From positions 14,487 to 78,486 of the forward strand of contig MFYT01000001.1 in assembly GCA_001789205.1 (NCBI GenBank): a DNA stretch of 64,000 nucleotides. Direction: 5' to 3'. How positions within the stretch are numbered: position 1 is the stretch's first letter; each line of letters begins with the position of its first letter. The stretch comes from Candidatus Raymondbacteria bacterium RIFOXYA2_FULL_49_16. GTDB lineage: Bacteria > Fibrobacterota > OXYB2-FULL-49-7 > XYB2-FULL-49-35. Positions 35,123 to 44,533 of this stretch are shown piece after piece. Under the pieces are notes generated by a model that ran no database searches, had not been told where the DNA came from, and saw nothing but the letters and a program-made list of their open reading frames with translations. A program made the translations under genes and the position numbers.

Positions 35123-37942
35123 ATGATCATGAAGGTGCTGGTTATATTCGTTCTTTATTGGTCTGTAATTTCTATCTGGGCCCTTGGCCAAACAGAGACA
35201 ACGCGCATGCCTACGGGTGTCCGGGCCTTGCATTCTCTTGCAGGGAATCCCCTGTGCAGCAGTGTTGTTTCGCAAGGCTGGATAACCAGGTATTGTGAAC
35301 GCCTGCCGGAAGATACGGTTCCGTACGGCTTTCTTGAATACGATTCTGCATGGAATCTGCGGTCTGTTGCGGAACGGGTGATCCGGATACACTATGCGCT
35401 GGCAAAGTACGGCAGTTCCCTTGAACGTCCCGCGTACAATGCGTGTATTCAATCCTTGCTGGACCATACCCGGTATTTGTTTGCGTTCAATAATACAAAA
35501 AGTGAATACGTCTGCGGCCTTTCCGGGGCTGGCCTTCTTTTAAGCAGCCTGTATCTCCAGGACGGAATGCCGGAAAAAGCCTTATGGGAACTTTGCGGGC
35601 AATTACGCCTTGTCAGCTATCTGGATTCTGTGCCAGTGGAAATACTAAAGCCATGCCTTGGTGCAGCTGCTCTAAGCATTGTTTTTGTTCCTGAATTGGC
35701 AAAAGCCTGTTTATCATTAAACCCAGGGTGTACCGGCAGTAACCGTACACGGCTTGTTTTATCAGACAGCGCTTTTTTTACAGCATTGAATCTGGAATAT
35801 GCAGGCCTGAAGCTGGTGAAAGAAGCAGTATTAAAAAAAGATTACGCAAAGGCGAAAAAATCATACCTGGAGTACAGGGCCGGCCATGCAAACCGCCAGG
35901 CAGTTCTCCTGAACATTTCAGACAGTGCTGACGTTGATCTGAACGAGGCCGATGACGCGTGCAGGAATGTCCTGATATTAAGAAACCATATGTACCGCAA
36001 ACACGATTATGGCAGCACGCTGGACTGGACCTCAATACTGGACAATGATATTGAAACAAACACATCACTCGTGGGCCATCTCCACCCGCAGCTTCTTGCC
36101 AGGGCGTATTCAAAGACACATTCAGCAAAATACGCGCATAATTGCGCCCGCATGCTCAGGTCCTGGATGGACCAGGTGCCGCCCATGCACAACATAACAG
36201 AATCAATTAATACACAGGCCCGTAACTGGCAGACGCTGAATACTGGGGGCCGTTTGTACAATACATGGCCGGAAATAATGGCACGCATGCAGGGCGAACG
36301 CGAATTTCATGATACGGTTCTGTTTGATATGATAAAAAGGACGCTCGAAAGCGCCCGCTATTTATGCGCGCATGCAACGCACCGGGGCAACTGGTTCCAG
36401 GTTGAGTCAAGCGGGCTTGGCATAGTGGCCTGTCTTTTCCCGGAATTCCATGAATCCGGCATTTTTCAGGAAACCGCCATGCGCCGCTTTAACTGGATAT
36501 TGACCCAGTACTTTTTAAAAGACGGTTTTCATGCGGAAGTCTCTTTTGAATACCATGCATTTCCACTTGGCGCGGTGGCCAAATTTTATGAGATTGCCAA
36601 AGGGAGCGGGGCGGCCTTGCCAGCCTGGTTCTCCAGGGCCATCGCACAATACTATGATGTTTTGATGTATGGCTGTTTTCCAGACTATACGCTGCCGAAA
36701 ATCAATGATGGCGGCGCTGGCGAACCGGACGCGTCATTGTACCTGCAAAACGCCTGCCGTCTTTTTGATCGAAAAGACCACGTATATGTGTCAACCAAAG
36801 GCAGGGAGGGAGTTCCTCCTTCGGCGACCACGTACCATTTTCCTGAAGCGGGCATTGGCATCATGCGCGAAAACTGGACGCTATCCTCGCAATATTTGCT
36901 TTTTGAAATGGGTTTTTATGGAACAGGGCACCAGCACGAGGATAAGCTAAACATGGTGCTGTACGCCTATGGACGCCCGTTGCTTTATGATCCGGGAATA
37001 TACGATTACAACCTGGACGATTTTGAGAGCTATTTCCGGTCATCGCTGGCCCATTCGGTGATCATGGTCGATGGCAAGGGCCAGAACAGGTCTTTCCTTG
37101 TTGATGAAGAGCACCAATGGGTAAAAGAACCCATACCAGACCCTGATTCCCGATGGATACCCGCTGAAAAGCACTGTTTTGCGGAATCATGGTATACGAA
37201 TGGTTTTTTTGAGCGGTCTCTGCATTTGTGGGAAAACCGTGACAAAACAGTGGACCTTGAAACGGGAATCGATGTACAACACCAGCGGACAATACTATGG
37301 TCAAAATCAGGGTATTATATACTCCGGGACATATTGTATGGAGAAGGAGAACATGAGGCGGAGCAGATTTTTCATCTTGCCCCTGTTATAGAAAAACACA
37401 CGGCCGATGGGATACGTCCCGGAAATTTAAGAGAAATAAACAAGATCGCAGTGGTGACTGACGAGCCTGGGTTGGCCAATCTTGCCATTATCCCTGTCGA
37501 GACCAATGGATTGTCAAAAAAGGTTTTTTGCGGTTCCACGGACCCTGTCCGGGGATGGACCGCGTTATACGCCAAACAGCCATCCAACGATCTTGTTTAT
37601 TATAAAACATCGACATTGCCAATGCGTTTCACTACAGTACTGGTACCTCTTGAAAAAGGGGAGAACCAACTCCCGGCAATAGAGAAGCTTTCCACACCAG
37701 CGGATTGGGTTGGGTTCAGGATATTTTATAAAAATCGGACGGACATGTATTTGGCCCACGACAAAGGGCCTGGAAAAATAACCATTGAAGATATAACATT
37801 CGAAGGTGAACAGGTGTTGCTGAGCACCTTTGAAAACAGCACACAAGGTTCGTTCTTTGTTGTTGGCGGCCGTTTGCTGGAGCAAAACAGGAAGGTCATT
37901 TTTCAATCAGCTGTTTGCCAAAGCATGGAGAAACAATGGTAA
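35123..37942 (+). CDS. Heparinase II/III-like polysaccharide lyase
   Basis: The 939-residue exported protein has a signal peptide (MKVLVIFVLYWSVISIWALG), an alpha/alpha-toroid N-terminal half (with LYNTWPEIMARMQ, RGNWFQVESSGLGIVACLFPE and AEVSFEYHAFPLGAV) and a beta-sandwich heparinase II/III half (MGFYGTGHQHEDKLNMVLYA, LLYDPGIYDY, AHSVIMVDGKGQNR). The N-W, Y-H and H-x-H-E patterns are those of PL12/15/17/21-type lyases that cleave uronic-acid polysaccharides by beta-elimination. No sorting tail is present. It starts directly on the stop codon of the previous gene. Confidence 0.88.
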   Translation: MIMKVLVIFVLYWSVISIWALGQTETTRMPTGVRALHSLAGNPLCSSVVSQGWITRYCERLPEDTVPYGFLEYDSAWNLRSVAERVIRIHYALAKYGSSLERPAYNACIQSLLDHTRYLFAFNNTKSEYVCGLSGAGLLLSSLYLQDGMPEKALWELCGQLRLVSYLDSVPVEILKPCLGAAALSIVFVPELAKACLSLNPGCTGSNRTRLVLSDSAFFTALNLEYAGLKLVKEAVLKKDYAKAKKSYLEYRAGHANRQAVLLNISDSADVDLNEADDACRNVLILRNHMYRKHDYGSTLDWTSILDNDIETNTSLVGHLHPQLLARAYSKTHSAKYAHNCARMLRSWMDQVPPMHNITESINTQARNWQTLNTGGRLYNTWPEIMARMQGEREFHDTVLFDMIKRTLESARYLCAHATHRGNWFQVESSGLGIVACLFPEFHESGIFQETAMRRFNWILTQYFLKDGFHAEVSFEYHAFPLGAVAKFYEIAKGSGAALPAWFSRAIAQYYDVLMYGCFPDYTLPKINDGGAGEPDASLYLQNACRLFDRKDHVYVSTKGREGVPPSATTYHFPEAGIGIMRENWTLSSQYLLFEMGFYGTGHQHEDKLNMVLYAYGRPLLYDPGIYDYNLDDFESYFRSSLAHSVIMVDGKGQNRSFLVDEEHQWVKEPIPDPDSRWIPAEKHCFAESWYTNGFFERSLHLWENRDKTVDLETGIDVQHQRTILWSKSGYYILRDILYGEGEHEAEQIFHLAPVIEKHTADGIRPGNLREINKIAVVTDEPGLANLAIIPVETNGLSKKVFCGSTDPVRGWTALYAKQPSNDLVYYKTSTLPMRFTTVLVPLEKGENQLPAIEKLSTPADWVGFRIFYKNRTDMYLAHDKGPGKITIEDITFEGEQVLLSTFENSTQGSFFVVGGRLLEQNRKVIFQSAVCQSMEKQW

Positions 37943-39039
37943 AACACATTGGGCTGGTTATATTGTTCTTCATGCATTCGATGTGTTCTTCTTCTGATTT
38001 AAACTGGCCATCCATGTATAGGGGCGGACCGGAAAGATCGGGCCTGTTCAGCGGTCCATCATTGAAAAAGATCAAGAAGGTCCGTTGGTCAGTAAAAACA
38101 GAAGGGGATTCGTACCAGGCAACGGGTGATGTCTTTTCTTCCATGTCCGCGGCCAATGACGTTGTGTATTTTGGAAACAGGCTCGCCCTAAACGCATATG
38201 ACATGGCAACTGGCAAACAACGTTGGAAGCATCAATCTGATGGCTATATAACAGGCACTCCGGCTGTGTCCAATGGCACGGTTTATTACGGCAATGATGA
38301 ATGCAGGTTATATGCGCTTGATGTAAAGACAGGCGCTGAAACATGGCATTGTACCGCCCATGCCAGGATCGTGTCTTCACCGCTTATTGTTAAAGACGCT
38401 GTTTATTTTGGCTGCAATGACGGCCATGTATATGCCATAGACACCAAAACCGGCGCTCGTATCTGGAAATTTAAAACCAGCGGCATGGTCGTCTCCTCAC
38501 CAGCGTATTGGGAGGGAGCGCTATTTTTTGGAAGTTACGATAGCATTGTATATTCAGTGAACACCAAGACTGGTGCGGAAATCTGGCGGTTTAAGACAGG
38601 GGGCTATGTAACAGGCACTCCGGCCATTGATAAAGGCGTGGTGTATATTGGCAGCCACGATTACCATTTGTACGCCTTGTCTGCGCATGATGGCTGCGTT
38701 GTATGGAAATACCGGACAAGCGGATACCGGGTGACCACCCCAGCCGTCTCTTCGAAAAGAGTATATTGCGCTGTTGGCCCGTATCTTTGCGCGTTTGAAA
38801 GCAGTACCGGTGCGTTGCTTTGGCAATACAAAGACGGATTCAGTGATTTTATAGTTCCAAGCGTCTCGGCAGGGGTTGTGTATGCATGCAACTGGAACAA
38901 GAACTTGTATGCCATTAACGCAAAGACCGGAAAGGAACTCTGGCGTTTTACCGCAGCCGCTGTTCCTGCTTCGTCCCCTATTATAGCAAACGGCGTATAT
39001 TTCGGCTGCAGGGGTGGTTATGTGTATGCCCTGGAGTAG
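37936..39039 (+). CDS. PQQ-like beta-propeller protein (exported)
   Basis: The 367-residue protein has a hydrophobic leader (MVKHIGLVILFFMHSMCSSS) and seven or eight PQQ/WD-like repeats of about 40 residues, each with a [AV]Y-ALD-KTGAE-W-[FKR] core followed by SSP/TPA and V-YFG. These are WD40-like PQQ propeller repeats, as in BamB and quinoprotein dehydrogenases; no dehydrogenase active site is seen. It overlaps the heparinase stop (ATGGTAA). The domain could bind glycan or act as scaffold; function is not established. Confidence 0.85.
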   Translation: MVKHIGLVILFFMHSMCSSSDLNWPSMYRGGPERSGLFSGPSLKKIKKVRWSVKTEGDSYQATGDVFSSMSAANDVVYFGNRLALNAYDMATGKQRWKHQSDGYITGTPAVSNGTVYYGNDECRLYALDVKTGAETWHCTAHARIVSSPLIVKDAVYFGCNDGHVYAIDTKTGARIWKFKTSGMVVSSPAYWEGALFFGSYDSIVYSVNTKTGAEIWRFKTGGYVTGTPAIDKGVVYIGSHDYHLYALSAHDGCVVWKYRTSGYRVTTPAVSSKRVYCAVGPYLCAFESSTGALLWQYKDGFSDFIVPSVSAGVVYACNWNKNLYAINAKTGKELWRFTAAAVPASSPIIANGVYFGCRGGYVYALE

Positions 39040-39055
39040 TTTAGCGGGATCGGTG

Positions 39056-40147
39056 TCAAGTATTTAAAGACGAATCAATCAACTTTTGAAGTTGGTGCGC
39101 ATACGCATCTCCATCGAGCGGTAATTCGACAGTTTTTTTCCGCAGGCCTGATAAAAGCATGGCATTACCAAGTTCAAGCGATTTGATGCCTTCCTCGGCC
39201 GGAGCGATGAGCGGAACATCGTGCAGTATTGCGTCCCGAAAATTTTTGTGGATGCCCGTGTGCTGTTCGCCAGTACTGTTGACAGGTATGTCGATCTCCC
39301 ATACCGGCGGCGCGCCAAAACAAAGGTCCGTGGTCTTGCTGAAATGGGCTGTTTCAACCTCATTGCGCGTAAAATGCAGTTTTCCGTGTTCGAGCACCAG
39401 TTTGCCGCGCTCACCAGCGATTTCGAAGCGGTTGGTGCCAGGCGCCTCAGCTGTTGTGGTGATAAAAACTCCCGTCGCATCGTTCTCATATTCCATAAAT
39501 GCGTTCACCTCGTCTTCCACCTCTATATCATGGTACTTTCCCAGCCCGATGAAGGAGGTCACCTTCTGCGGCATGCCGGTGATCCACTGAAGCAGGTCCA
39601 GATTATGAGGACACTGGTTGAGCAGGACCCCGCCGCCTTCACCTTTCCAGGTGGCGCGCCAGCTGCTTGATGCGTAATACGCGTATGACCGGAACCAGTT
39701 TGTAACAATCCAGTTGGTCCTGCGTATCTCTCCCAGTTCACCGGATACAACAAGGTGCTTCATTTTCTGGAAAACAGGGTTGGTCCGCAGATTGAACATG
39801 GCCGCGAACTTCAGCTTTTTGTCGGTATGCGCGGCAATCATTTTTTTTGCGTCGTTCACATGAACGGCAATGGGTTTTTCAACGAGTACATGCAGTCCGT
39901 TTTGAAGGGCGTCGATAGCGGCCTGCGTATGGGCGTAATGGAGGGTCGCGATAAGGACCGCATCAACAGCGCCCGACATAATCAGCTTGTGATGATCATC
40001 GAATTTTTTACCTTGGAAAAAGGCGATGCGCGTATCATCCACATCGCACAAAGCGGTTATCTCGATGTGTTCAATATTCTGGAGGAATTTGAAGTGCTCG
40101 GTTCCCATGCCGCCCATGCCAATGATTCCAAGGCGAACTTTTGTCAT
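39056..40147 (-). CDS. Gfo/Idh/MocA family oxidoreductase 2
   Basis: The 363-residue enzyme has the N-terminal GIIGMGGMGTEHFKFL dinucleotide motif, DAVLIATLHYAHTQ, and the HVLVEKPIAV motif, then the C-terminal alpha/beta domain with GGGVLLNQCPHNLDLL (the catalytic-type H in the NQCPH-D pattern). Divergent from the ROK regulator, with the operator-like dyad in the shared spacer. Likely NAD-dependent sugar or inositol dehydrogenase. Confidence 0.9.
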   Translation of the reverse strand: MTKVRLGIIGMGGMGTEHFKFLQNIEHIEITALCDVDDTRIAFFQGKKFDDHHKLIMSGAVDAVLIATLHYAHTQAAIDALQNGLHVLVEKPIAVHVNDAKKMIAAHTDKKLKFAAMFNLRTNPVFQKMKHLVVSGELGEIRRTNWIVTNWFRSYAYYASSSWRATWKGEGGGVLLNQCPHNLDLLQWITGMPQKVTSFIGLGKYHDIEVEDEVNAFMEYENDATGVFITTTAEAPGTNRFEIAGERGKLVLEHGKLHFTRNEVETAHFSKTTDLCFGAPPVWEIDIPVNSTGEQHTGIHKNFRDAILHDVPLIAPAEEGIKSLELGNAMLLSGLRKKTVELPLDGDAYAHQLQKLIDSSLNT

Positions 40148-40235
40148 GTTCCATCTCCCTTATAATTTGTGTGGTTAAAAAATAACCGGTCATTGAAGGC
40201 AAAACAAGGCTAAAAAAAGCGGGAAAATTTTTTGC

Positions 40236-40285
40236 TTGACTTTTAATATAAAATTAGTTAGTTTATTTAATAGACCAACCAACTT
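40236..40285 (+). promoter_or_regulatory. ROK promoter and operator-like dyad
   Basis: A -35-like TTGACT (40236-40241) is followed by an imperfect inverted repeat, AAATTAGTTAGTT (40251-40263) and GACCAACCAACTT (40273-40285), positioned over the expected -10 region (TAGTTT at 40259-40264 is weak). A site of this type between ROK and a divergent dehydrogenase is a likely autoregulatory operator. Confidence 0.4.
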
Positions 40286-40303
40286 AAAAAAACAGGCATC
40301 ATT

Positions 40304-41353
40304 ATGACATGCTCTAAACAAACAATGAAGCAGATTAACGTAGCAGCCTTGCTTAGGACCTTTTTGATTAATGGTCCGGCATCTCAGACGCAACTCGTTG
40401 AAATAACTAATCTTAAGAAACCTACGGTCAGCGTGTTAATCAATCAATTAAAAGAACAAGGATTAATTTTTGGCACTGGAAGCGGTAATTCTTCTCTACA
40501 GGGCGGACGTAAACCTCAATTTATCGACATCAACCGTACAAATATAGTGGGTCTTGGTGTATCTTTAAGGAATTTAGACCTGCAATTTGGTTTATATGAT
40601 CTTCAGGGCAAACAAATATGGCAAACCGCCATCCAGCTTGGAAAAAATCATTCCAGCATATGGGCGCCAATTATATTAAAAACCATTAAAAAGATCCAGC
40701 AAAGATGCGCTGCCCGGCAACAAGTATTTTTGGGTACCGGGTTTGCCATAGGATGCATTTTTAATCCCCTTAGAAATAACCTCAACGCCATTTCAAACAA
40801 CGACGAAAAGGACCTTTCCGTAAACGAACTGTTCAGCAGCCACCTGCAGAACACCGCTGTGGTGGTTGATGATTTCCCTAACGCCATGGCTATCGGCGAG
40901 ATGTGGTTTGGCCGGGCAAAGGACCTGAGCGATTTTATTTATTTCCAACCCGTACACCCGAAGCTGACTATTATTATAGATAAGAAAATATACCGGGGCC
41001 ACAGGTTTTTCGCGGGTGAGATAGGCGATTGCGTCATGGGCGCGGTCCCTATGCGCGATCTTAAGGGAAAAGCAGGTTTTTTTACAGATGCCGCGTTTTT
41101 ACAGTGGCTGTATGAACTCACGTTGTATTATGATCCGGAGAAAATAATCATCTCCGCGGAAAGCGCCCCGGCTGGCTTGAAAGACAATCTGGCCGCAATC
41201 AATGGTTTCATCGGGGACCGGTACCGGGAGCGCCATCCTGCTTTTATTAAAGATGATTTTATTCAGTTTGGGACGCTGGATTCCTCTGAAACAGTCAAGG
41301 GCGCCGTTGCCCTGGTATTTGAGAATTATTTCTATTCATACAAAGTACAATAA
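40304..41353 (+). CDS. ROK-family transcriptional repressor
   Basis: The 349-residue protein has a MarR-like winged helix at residues about 5-70 (AALLRTFLINGPASQTQLVE, KPTVSVLINQLKEQGLIF) followed by a ROK sugar-sensing domain (VGLGVSLRNLDLQFGLYD, GTGFAIGCIF, GEIGDCVMG). The ROK domain lacks a clean zinc-binding CxCGxxGC motif and the kinase ATP motif, so it is a NagC/XylR-type regulator rather than a kinase. It heads the plus-strand DegT-amidohydrolase-UroD gene run and probably controls it and the divergent dehydrogenase. Confidence 0.9.
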   Translation: MTCSKQTMKQINVAALLRTFLINGPASQTQLVEITNLKKPTVSVLINQLKEQGLIFGTGSGNSSLQGGRKPQFIDINRTNIVGLGVSLRNLDLQFGLYDLQGKQIWQTAIQLGKNHSSIWAPIILKTIKKIQQRCAARQQVFLGTGFAIGCIFNPLRNNLNAISNNDEKDLSVNELFSSHLQNTAVVVDDFPNAMAIGEMWFGRAKDLSDFIYFQPVHPKLTIIIDKKIYRGHRFFAGEIGDCVMGAVPMRDLKGKAGFFTDAAFLQWLYELTLYYDPEKIIISAESAPAGLKDNLAAINGFIGDRYRERHPAFIKDDFIQFGTLDSSETVKGAVALVFENYFYSYKVQ

Positions 41354-41367
41354 CAAAAGGAGCGATC

Positions 41368-42615
41368 ATGCCACTATCCGCAACAGTCGGCGCACGACTG
41401 GCCATTGACGGCGGCCAGAAAGTAAAAACAACCCCCTATGGCATAGGCAAGCGGTTTGGGGACGAAGAGCTTTTACAGGTGAAGGAGGCGCTGGAACAGA
41501 ACACGCTGTTTTATTATAAAGGAAAGAAAGTCAAGGAATTCACGGCAAAATTCGCCCGGATATACGGGTTCAAAAATTGCATTGCCACAAACTCAGGGTC
41601 TGCCTCCATCCATGTGGCCCTATCCGCTCTGGGTGTTTCCGTTGGCGATGAGGTCATTGTCAGCCCCTTGACCGACATAGGTTCCGTGATCGGCATACTT
41701 TTCCAAAATGCCATCCCGGTCTTTGCCGACATCCACCCGCACAACTACACCATGGACCCGGCATCAATCGAAGCCAGGATAACCGCGCGCACAAAGGCCA
41801 TTCTCGCGGTGCAGATCATGGGCGGCCCTTGTGATATGGACGCTCTCGTACAGATCTCACGGAAGCACAATATTCCCCTGGTCGAGGACTGCGCGCAGGC
41901 TTTTGGCGCTTATTACAAAGGCAAAAGGCTGGGTGGCTTTGGTGTTTTCGGCTGTTTCTCTACCAATGATTTCAAGCATATGTCCACCGGAGACGGCGGC
42001 ATGGTCGTTACCGCGGATGACGCGCTGGCACAGAAAGCTTTTGAGATCGCGGATAAAAATTATTATCGGAGCGGTACACATGTCGGTAAATCAGCCAAGT
42101 TTCTCGCCCCGAATTACCGCATGACTGAACTGCAGGGCGCTGTGGGCATTGCCCAGCTCGATAAACTTGAAAGCATTTGCCAGCGCCGGACAAAACTCGG
42201 TGATATGCTCTCCTCGCTTCTGCAGGATACGCCCGGGATATTGCCCTATGAAGTGACCGCAGGCGGGACATCCACCTATATGTTGTATCTTGCCCGGATA
42301 AAACCTGAGGAATTGCGTGTGGATCTGGACACGTTCATAAAAGCCATGAACGCCGAGGGAGTTCCCGGGGGCAGGTATCTGATGACACCAGTATATCAGT
42401 ATGACCTGTTCCAAACACGGACCATTTATCAGAACACCCATTTTCCGCTTGAAGGCACGGGAAAAAGTTATTTTTACGAAAAGGGGCTCTGCCCGGTCGC
42501 GGAAGAGGTTATTTCGACCAATCTTTCATTCCCCCTGAATGAATTCTTTACAAAGACCGATATTGAGGAAACCGCTTGTGCAATCAAAAAGGTTGCGGAA
42601 GCGTACGCAAAGTGA
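41368..42615 (+). CDS. DegT/DnrJ/EryC1 PLP-dependent sugar aminotransferase
   Basis: The 415-residue protein has the family blocks NCIATNSGSASIHVALSALG, DEVIVSPLTDIGSV, VEDCAQAFGAYYKGK and a lysine in CFSTNDFKHMSTGDGG, where the PLP Schiff base normally is, with a C-terminal barrel/dimer part. These enzymes transaminate keto-sugars or scyllo-inosose to amino sugars, or work in reverse. It has an RBS AAAGGAG. Beside two Gfo/Idh enzymes it suggests an oxidise-then-transaminate route on a cyclitol or sugar. Confidence 0.93.
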   Translation: MPLSATVGARLAIDGGQKVKTTPYGIGKRFGDEELLQVKEALEQNTLFYYKGKKVKEFTAKFARIYGFKNCIATNSGSASIHVALSALGVSVGDEVIVSPLTDIGSVIGILFQNAIPVFADIHPHNYTMDPASIEARITARTKAILAVQIMGGPCDMDALVQISRKHNIPLVEDCAQAFGAYYKGKRLGGFGVFGCFSTNDFKHMSTGDGGMVVTADDALAQKAFEIADKNYYRSGTHVGKSAKFLAPNYRMTELQGAVGIAQLDKLESICQRRTKLGDMLSSLLQDTPGILPYEVTAGGTSTYMLYLARIKPEELRVDLDTFIKAMNAEGVPGGRYLMTPVYQYDLFQTRTIYQNTHFPLEGTGKSYFYEKGLCPVAEEVISTNLSFPLNEFFTKTDIEETACAIKKVAEAYAK

Positions 42616-42622
42616 GGGACGG

Positions 42623-43429
42623 ATGATAGATATACATCAACATGTCAACTGGCAAGGCAAAAACGACAAAGGCCTGATCGCATATCTCGATGACGCGGGT
42701 GTGCGGAAATGCTGGCTTTTATCGTGGGAATCAGTGGACGGAAGCCGTGAGCAGCATTATCAGCACCTGTCTATTCAGGATGTGTACCGTACCTATAAGA
42801 AATATCCCAAACGGATCATTCCCTTCTGCGGGGTTGATCCCCGGAGGGAAAACGCTGAGAAGATCCTGATGGATCTGCATAAAAAAGGGTTCAAGGGATA
42901 TGGCGAGCTGAAATTTCGCATCCTTGCGGACAACCCGGACTTTATCCGCATGCTGCGGCTTGCTGGAAAACTCCGTATGCCTGCGCTCCTGCACCTTGAT
43001 GTTGATATTCCTTCAACTCCACAATGGTATCTTGGCGACATCATTCACCTGGAAAGGGCAGCGCGTCTTTGCCCCAAAACAATCATTATCGGCCATGGCC
43101 CCGGGTGGTGGCGCGAGATATCGGGAAACGCGCAAAAGGTCGATGTCATATATCCAAAAGGCCGTATCGTAAAAGGCGGAAGGCTCTGGTCTGTGCTTGA
43201 ACGCAATCCGAACGTTTATGCAGACCTGTCCGCCCAGTCTGCGATAAACGCCTTGTCCCGGGACATCCGATATACAAAAAGATTGCTGAATACATTCAGG
43301 AAGAAGATTTTGTACGGGACAGACAGCTATGATACCTCCCTGCTCAATTTTTTGCAGAACCTGAAGCTCGATTCCGGGGTCTTCAAGGACATTACTGAAC
43401 GGAATGCGCAAAGACTGGTCAGGGGATAG
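42623..43429 (+). CDS. Amidohydrolase-family protein (amidohydrolase_2)
   Basis: The 268-residue protein opens MIDIHQHVNWQGK with the HxH metal motif, and continues with KGFKGYGELKF, LLHLDVD (metal H), IIGHGPGWW and KILYGTDSYD (catalytic Asp). This is the short TIM-barrel PF04909 family (lactonase or decarboxylase-like). ATG 42623 lies 7 bases after the aminotransferase stop with GAGGGACGG as a ribosome binding site; the in-frame codons upstream overlap that gene. It may open a lactone formed by the dehydrogenases. Confidence 0.9.
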   Translation: MIDIHQHVNWQGKNDKGLIAYLDDAGVRKCWLLSWESVDGSREQHYQHLSIQDVYRTYKKYPKRIIPFCGVDPRRENAEKILMDLHKKGFKGYGELKFRILADNPDFIRMLRLAGKLRMPALLHLDVDIPSTPQWYLGDIIHLERAARLCPKTIIIGHGPGWWREISGNAQKVDVIYPKGRIVKGGRLWSVLERNPNVYADLSAQSAINALSRDIRYTKRLLNTFRKKILYGTDSYDTSLLNFLQNLKLDSGVFKDITERNAQRLVRG

Positions 43430-43431
43430 TC

Positions 43432-44532
43432 ATGACAAGAAAACCGGATTACACAACTCTTAGGGATAAAAAAGGATTTTCCTGGTATGTGGGAACATCC
43501 CAGGATGCGCTTCGGGGAATAACCGGCATATCCATCAAGGATTTCAATCTTAGGCCCGAGGCCTGTATAGAAGCGCACCAGCTTGGCCGTGTTAGACTCC
43601 GGGAGATGTTTGGTAATGAAGTTCAAATTGCGGGAGTGAGTACGCCCGCGATCAGCTATGGACATGTAAACGGCCTTGGTTCAGAGCTGCTGTTTCCCGA
43701 AGGTGGTGAGGTCGGGCATACCCATATCTACAAATCCCTGGATGAGGGGATCGGGGCATTGAGAAAACCGGTTGATTTTTTATCCGCAGGCATGGCGCCC
43801 TTCTATCTGAAATTCAGAGAAAGCATGAAAGCGGCCTTTCCAGGAGAGAGTGTCGGATTCGGATACGGGCTCGAAGGCCCCATTACCACGGCATGGGAAC
43901 TGCGCGGTGAGGATTTCTTCATAGATATTTTTGATAACCCCTCGGGCATGCGTGAATTTCTTGCAACAACCACTGAAAGCATTTTATGCTTTCACCGTTT
44001 TCGATGCCGTGTCCTGGGAACGCCGGAGATTGATCCAAAAAGGAGCGGCATGGCCGATGATATTGCAAGCATGGTACCGCCCGATCTCTGGGACGAACTG
44101 GTCATACCCTACTGGGACCTCTATTATCGCGGTACAACAACAGGCGAGCGCCACGCGCATGTGGAGGACCTGAGGCCGATTCAGGTGAAATATCTGGAAA
44201 AGATAGGACTTGAGTTCTATGACCCTTCAATTTCCCCTCACGTAAACCAAGAGATCGTCTTTAAGGAATGCCGCGTTCCGTTCTCCTGGAGACTTCCGAG
44301 CTTTCATTATGATGCAATGACCCACGAGGACGTGAGGAATTTTGTATTTTCAACCGCAGCCCAGGGCGCAAGCAGTGTGACCACCTGGGTCGAGGCGAAT
44401 ATGTGCAATGAGCAGGCTGCTTTAAAAGTGAAATGTTTTATCCAGGCGGCAAAAGAGGTAAAGGATTTGATTGATCGGGGTAATAGCAGAGAGGAGATAG
44501 GCAACCGTATCAGCGTTACCACAGGAGCATAG
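43432..44532 (+). CDS. Uroporphyrinogen decarboxylase (URO-D)-like methyltransferase-type protein
   Basis: The 366-residue protein has the URO-D/CmuA/MtaA barrel layout: FGNEVQIAGVSTPAISYGHVN, GFGYGLEGPITTAWELRG, GEDFFIDIFDNP, and the closing HEDVRNFVF and EEIGNRI. Members outside haem synthesis are mostly cobalamin- or folate-linked methyltransferases, often found in glycan loci of Lentisphaerae/planctomycete-type bacteria with unknown roles. Two bases after the amidohydrolase gene. A role in removing methyl groups from a modified sugar is only an inference. Confidence 0.85.
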   Translation: MTRKPDYTTLRDKKGFSWYVGTSQDALRGITGISIKDFNLRPEACIEAHQLGRVRLREMFGNEVQIAGVSTPAISYGHVNGLGSELLFPEGGEVGHTHIYKSLDEGIGALRKPVDFLSAGMAPFYLKFRESMKAAFPGESVGFGYGLEGPITTAWELRGEDFFIDIFDNPSGMREFLATTTESILCFHRFRCRVLGTPEIDPKRSGMADDIASMVPPDLWDELVIPYWDLYYRGTTTGERHAHVEDLRPIQVKYLEKIGLEFYDPSISPHVNQEIVFKECRVPFSWRLPSFHYDAMTHEDVRNFVFSTAAQGASSVTTWVEANMCNEQAALKVKCFIQAAKEVKDLIDRGNSREEIGNRISVTTGA

Positions 44533-44533
44533 C

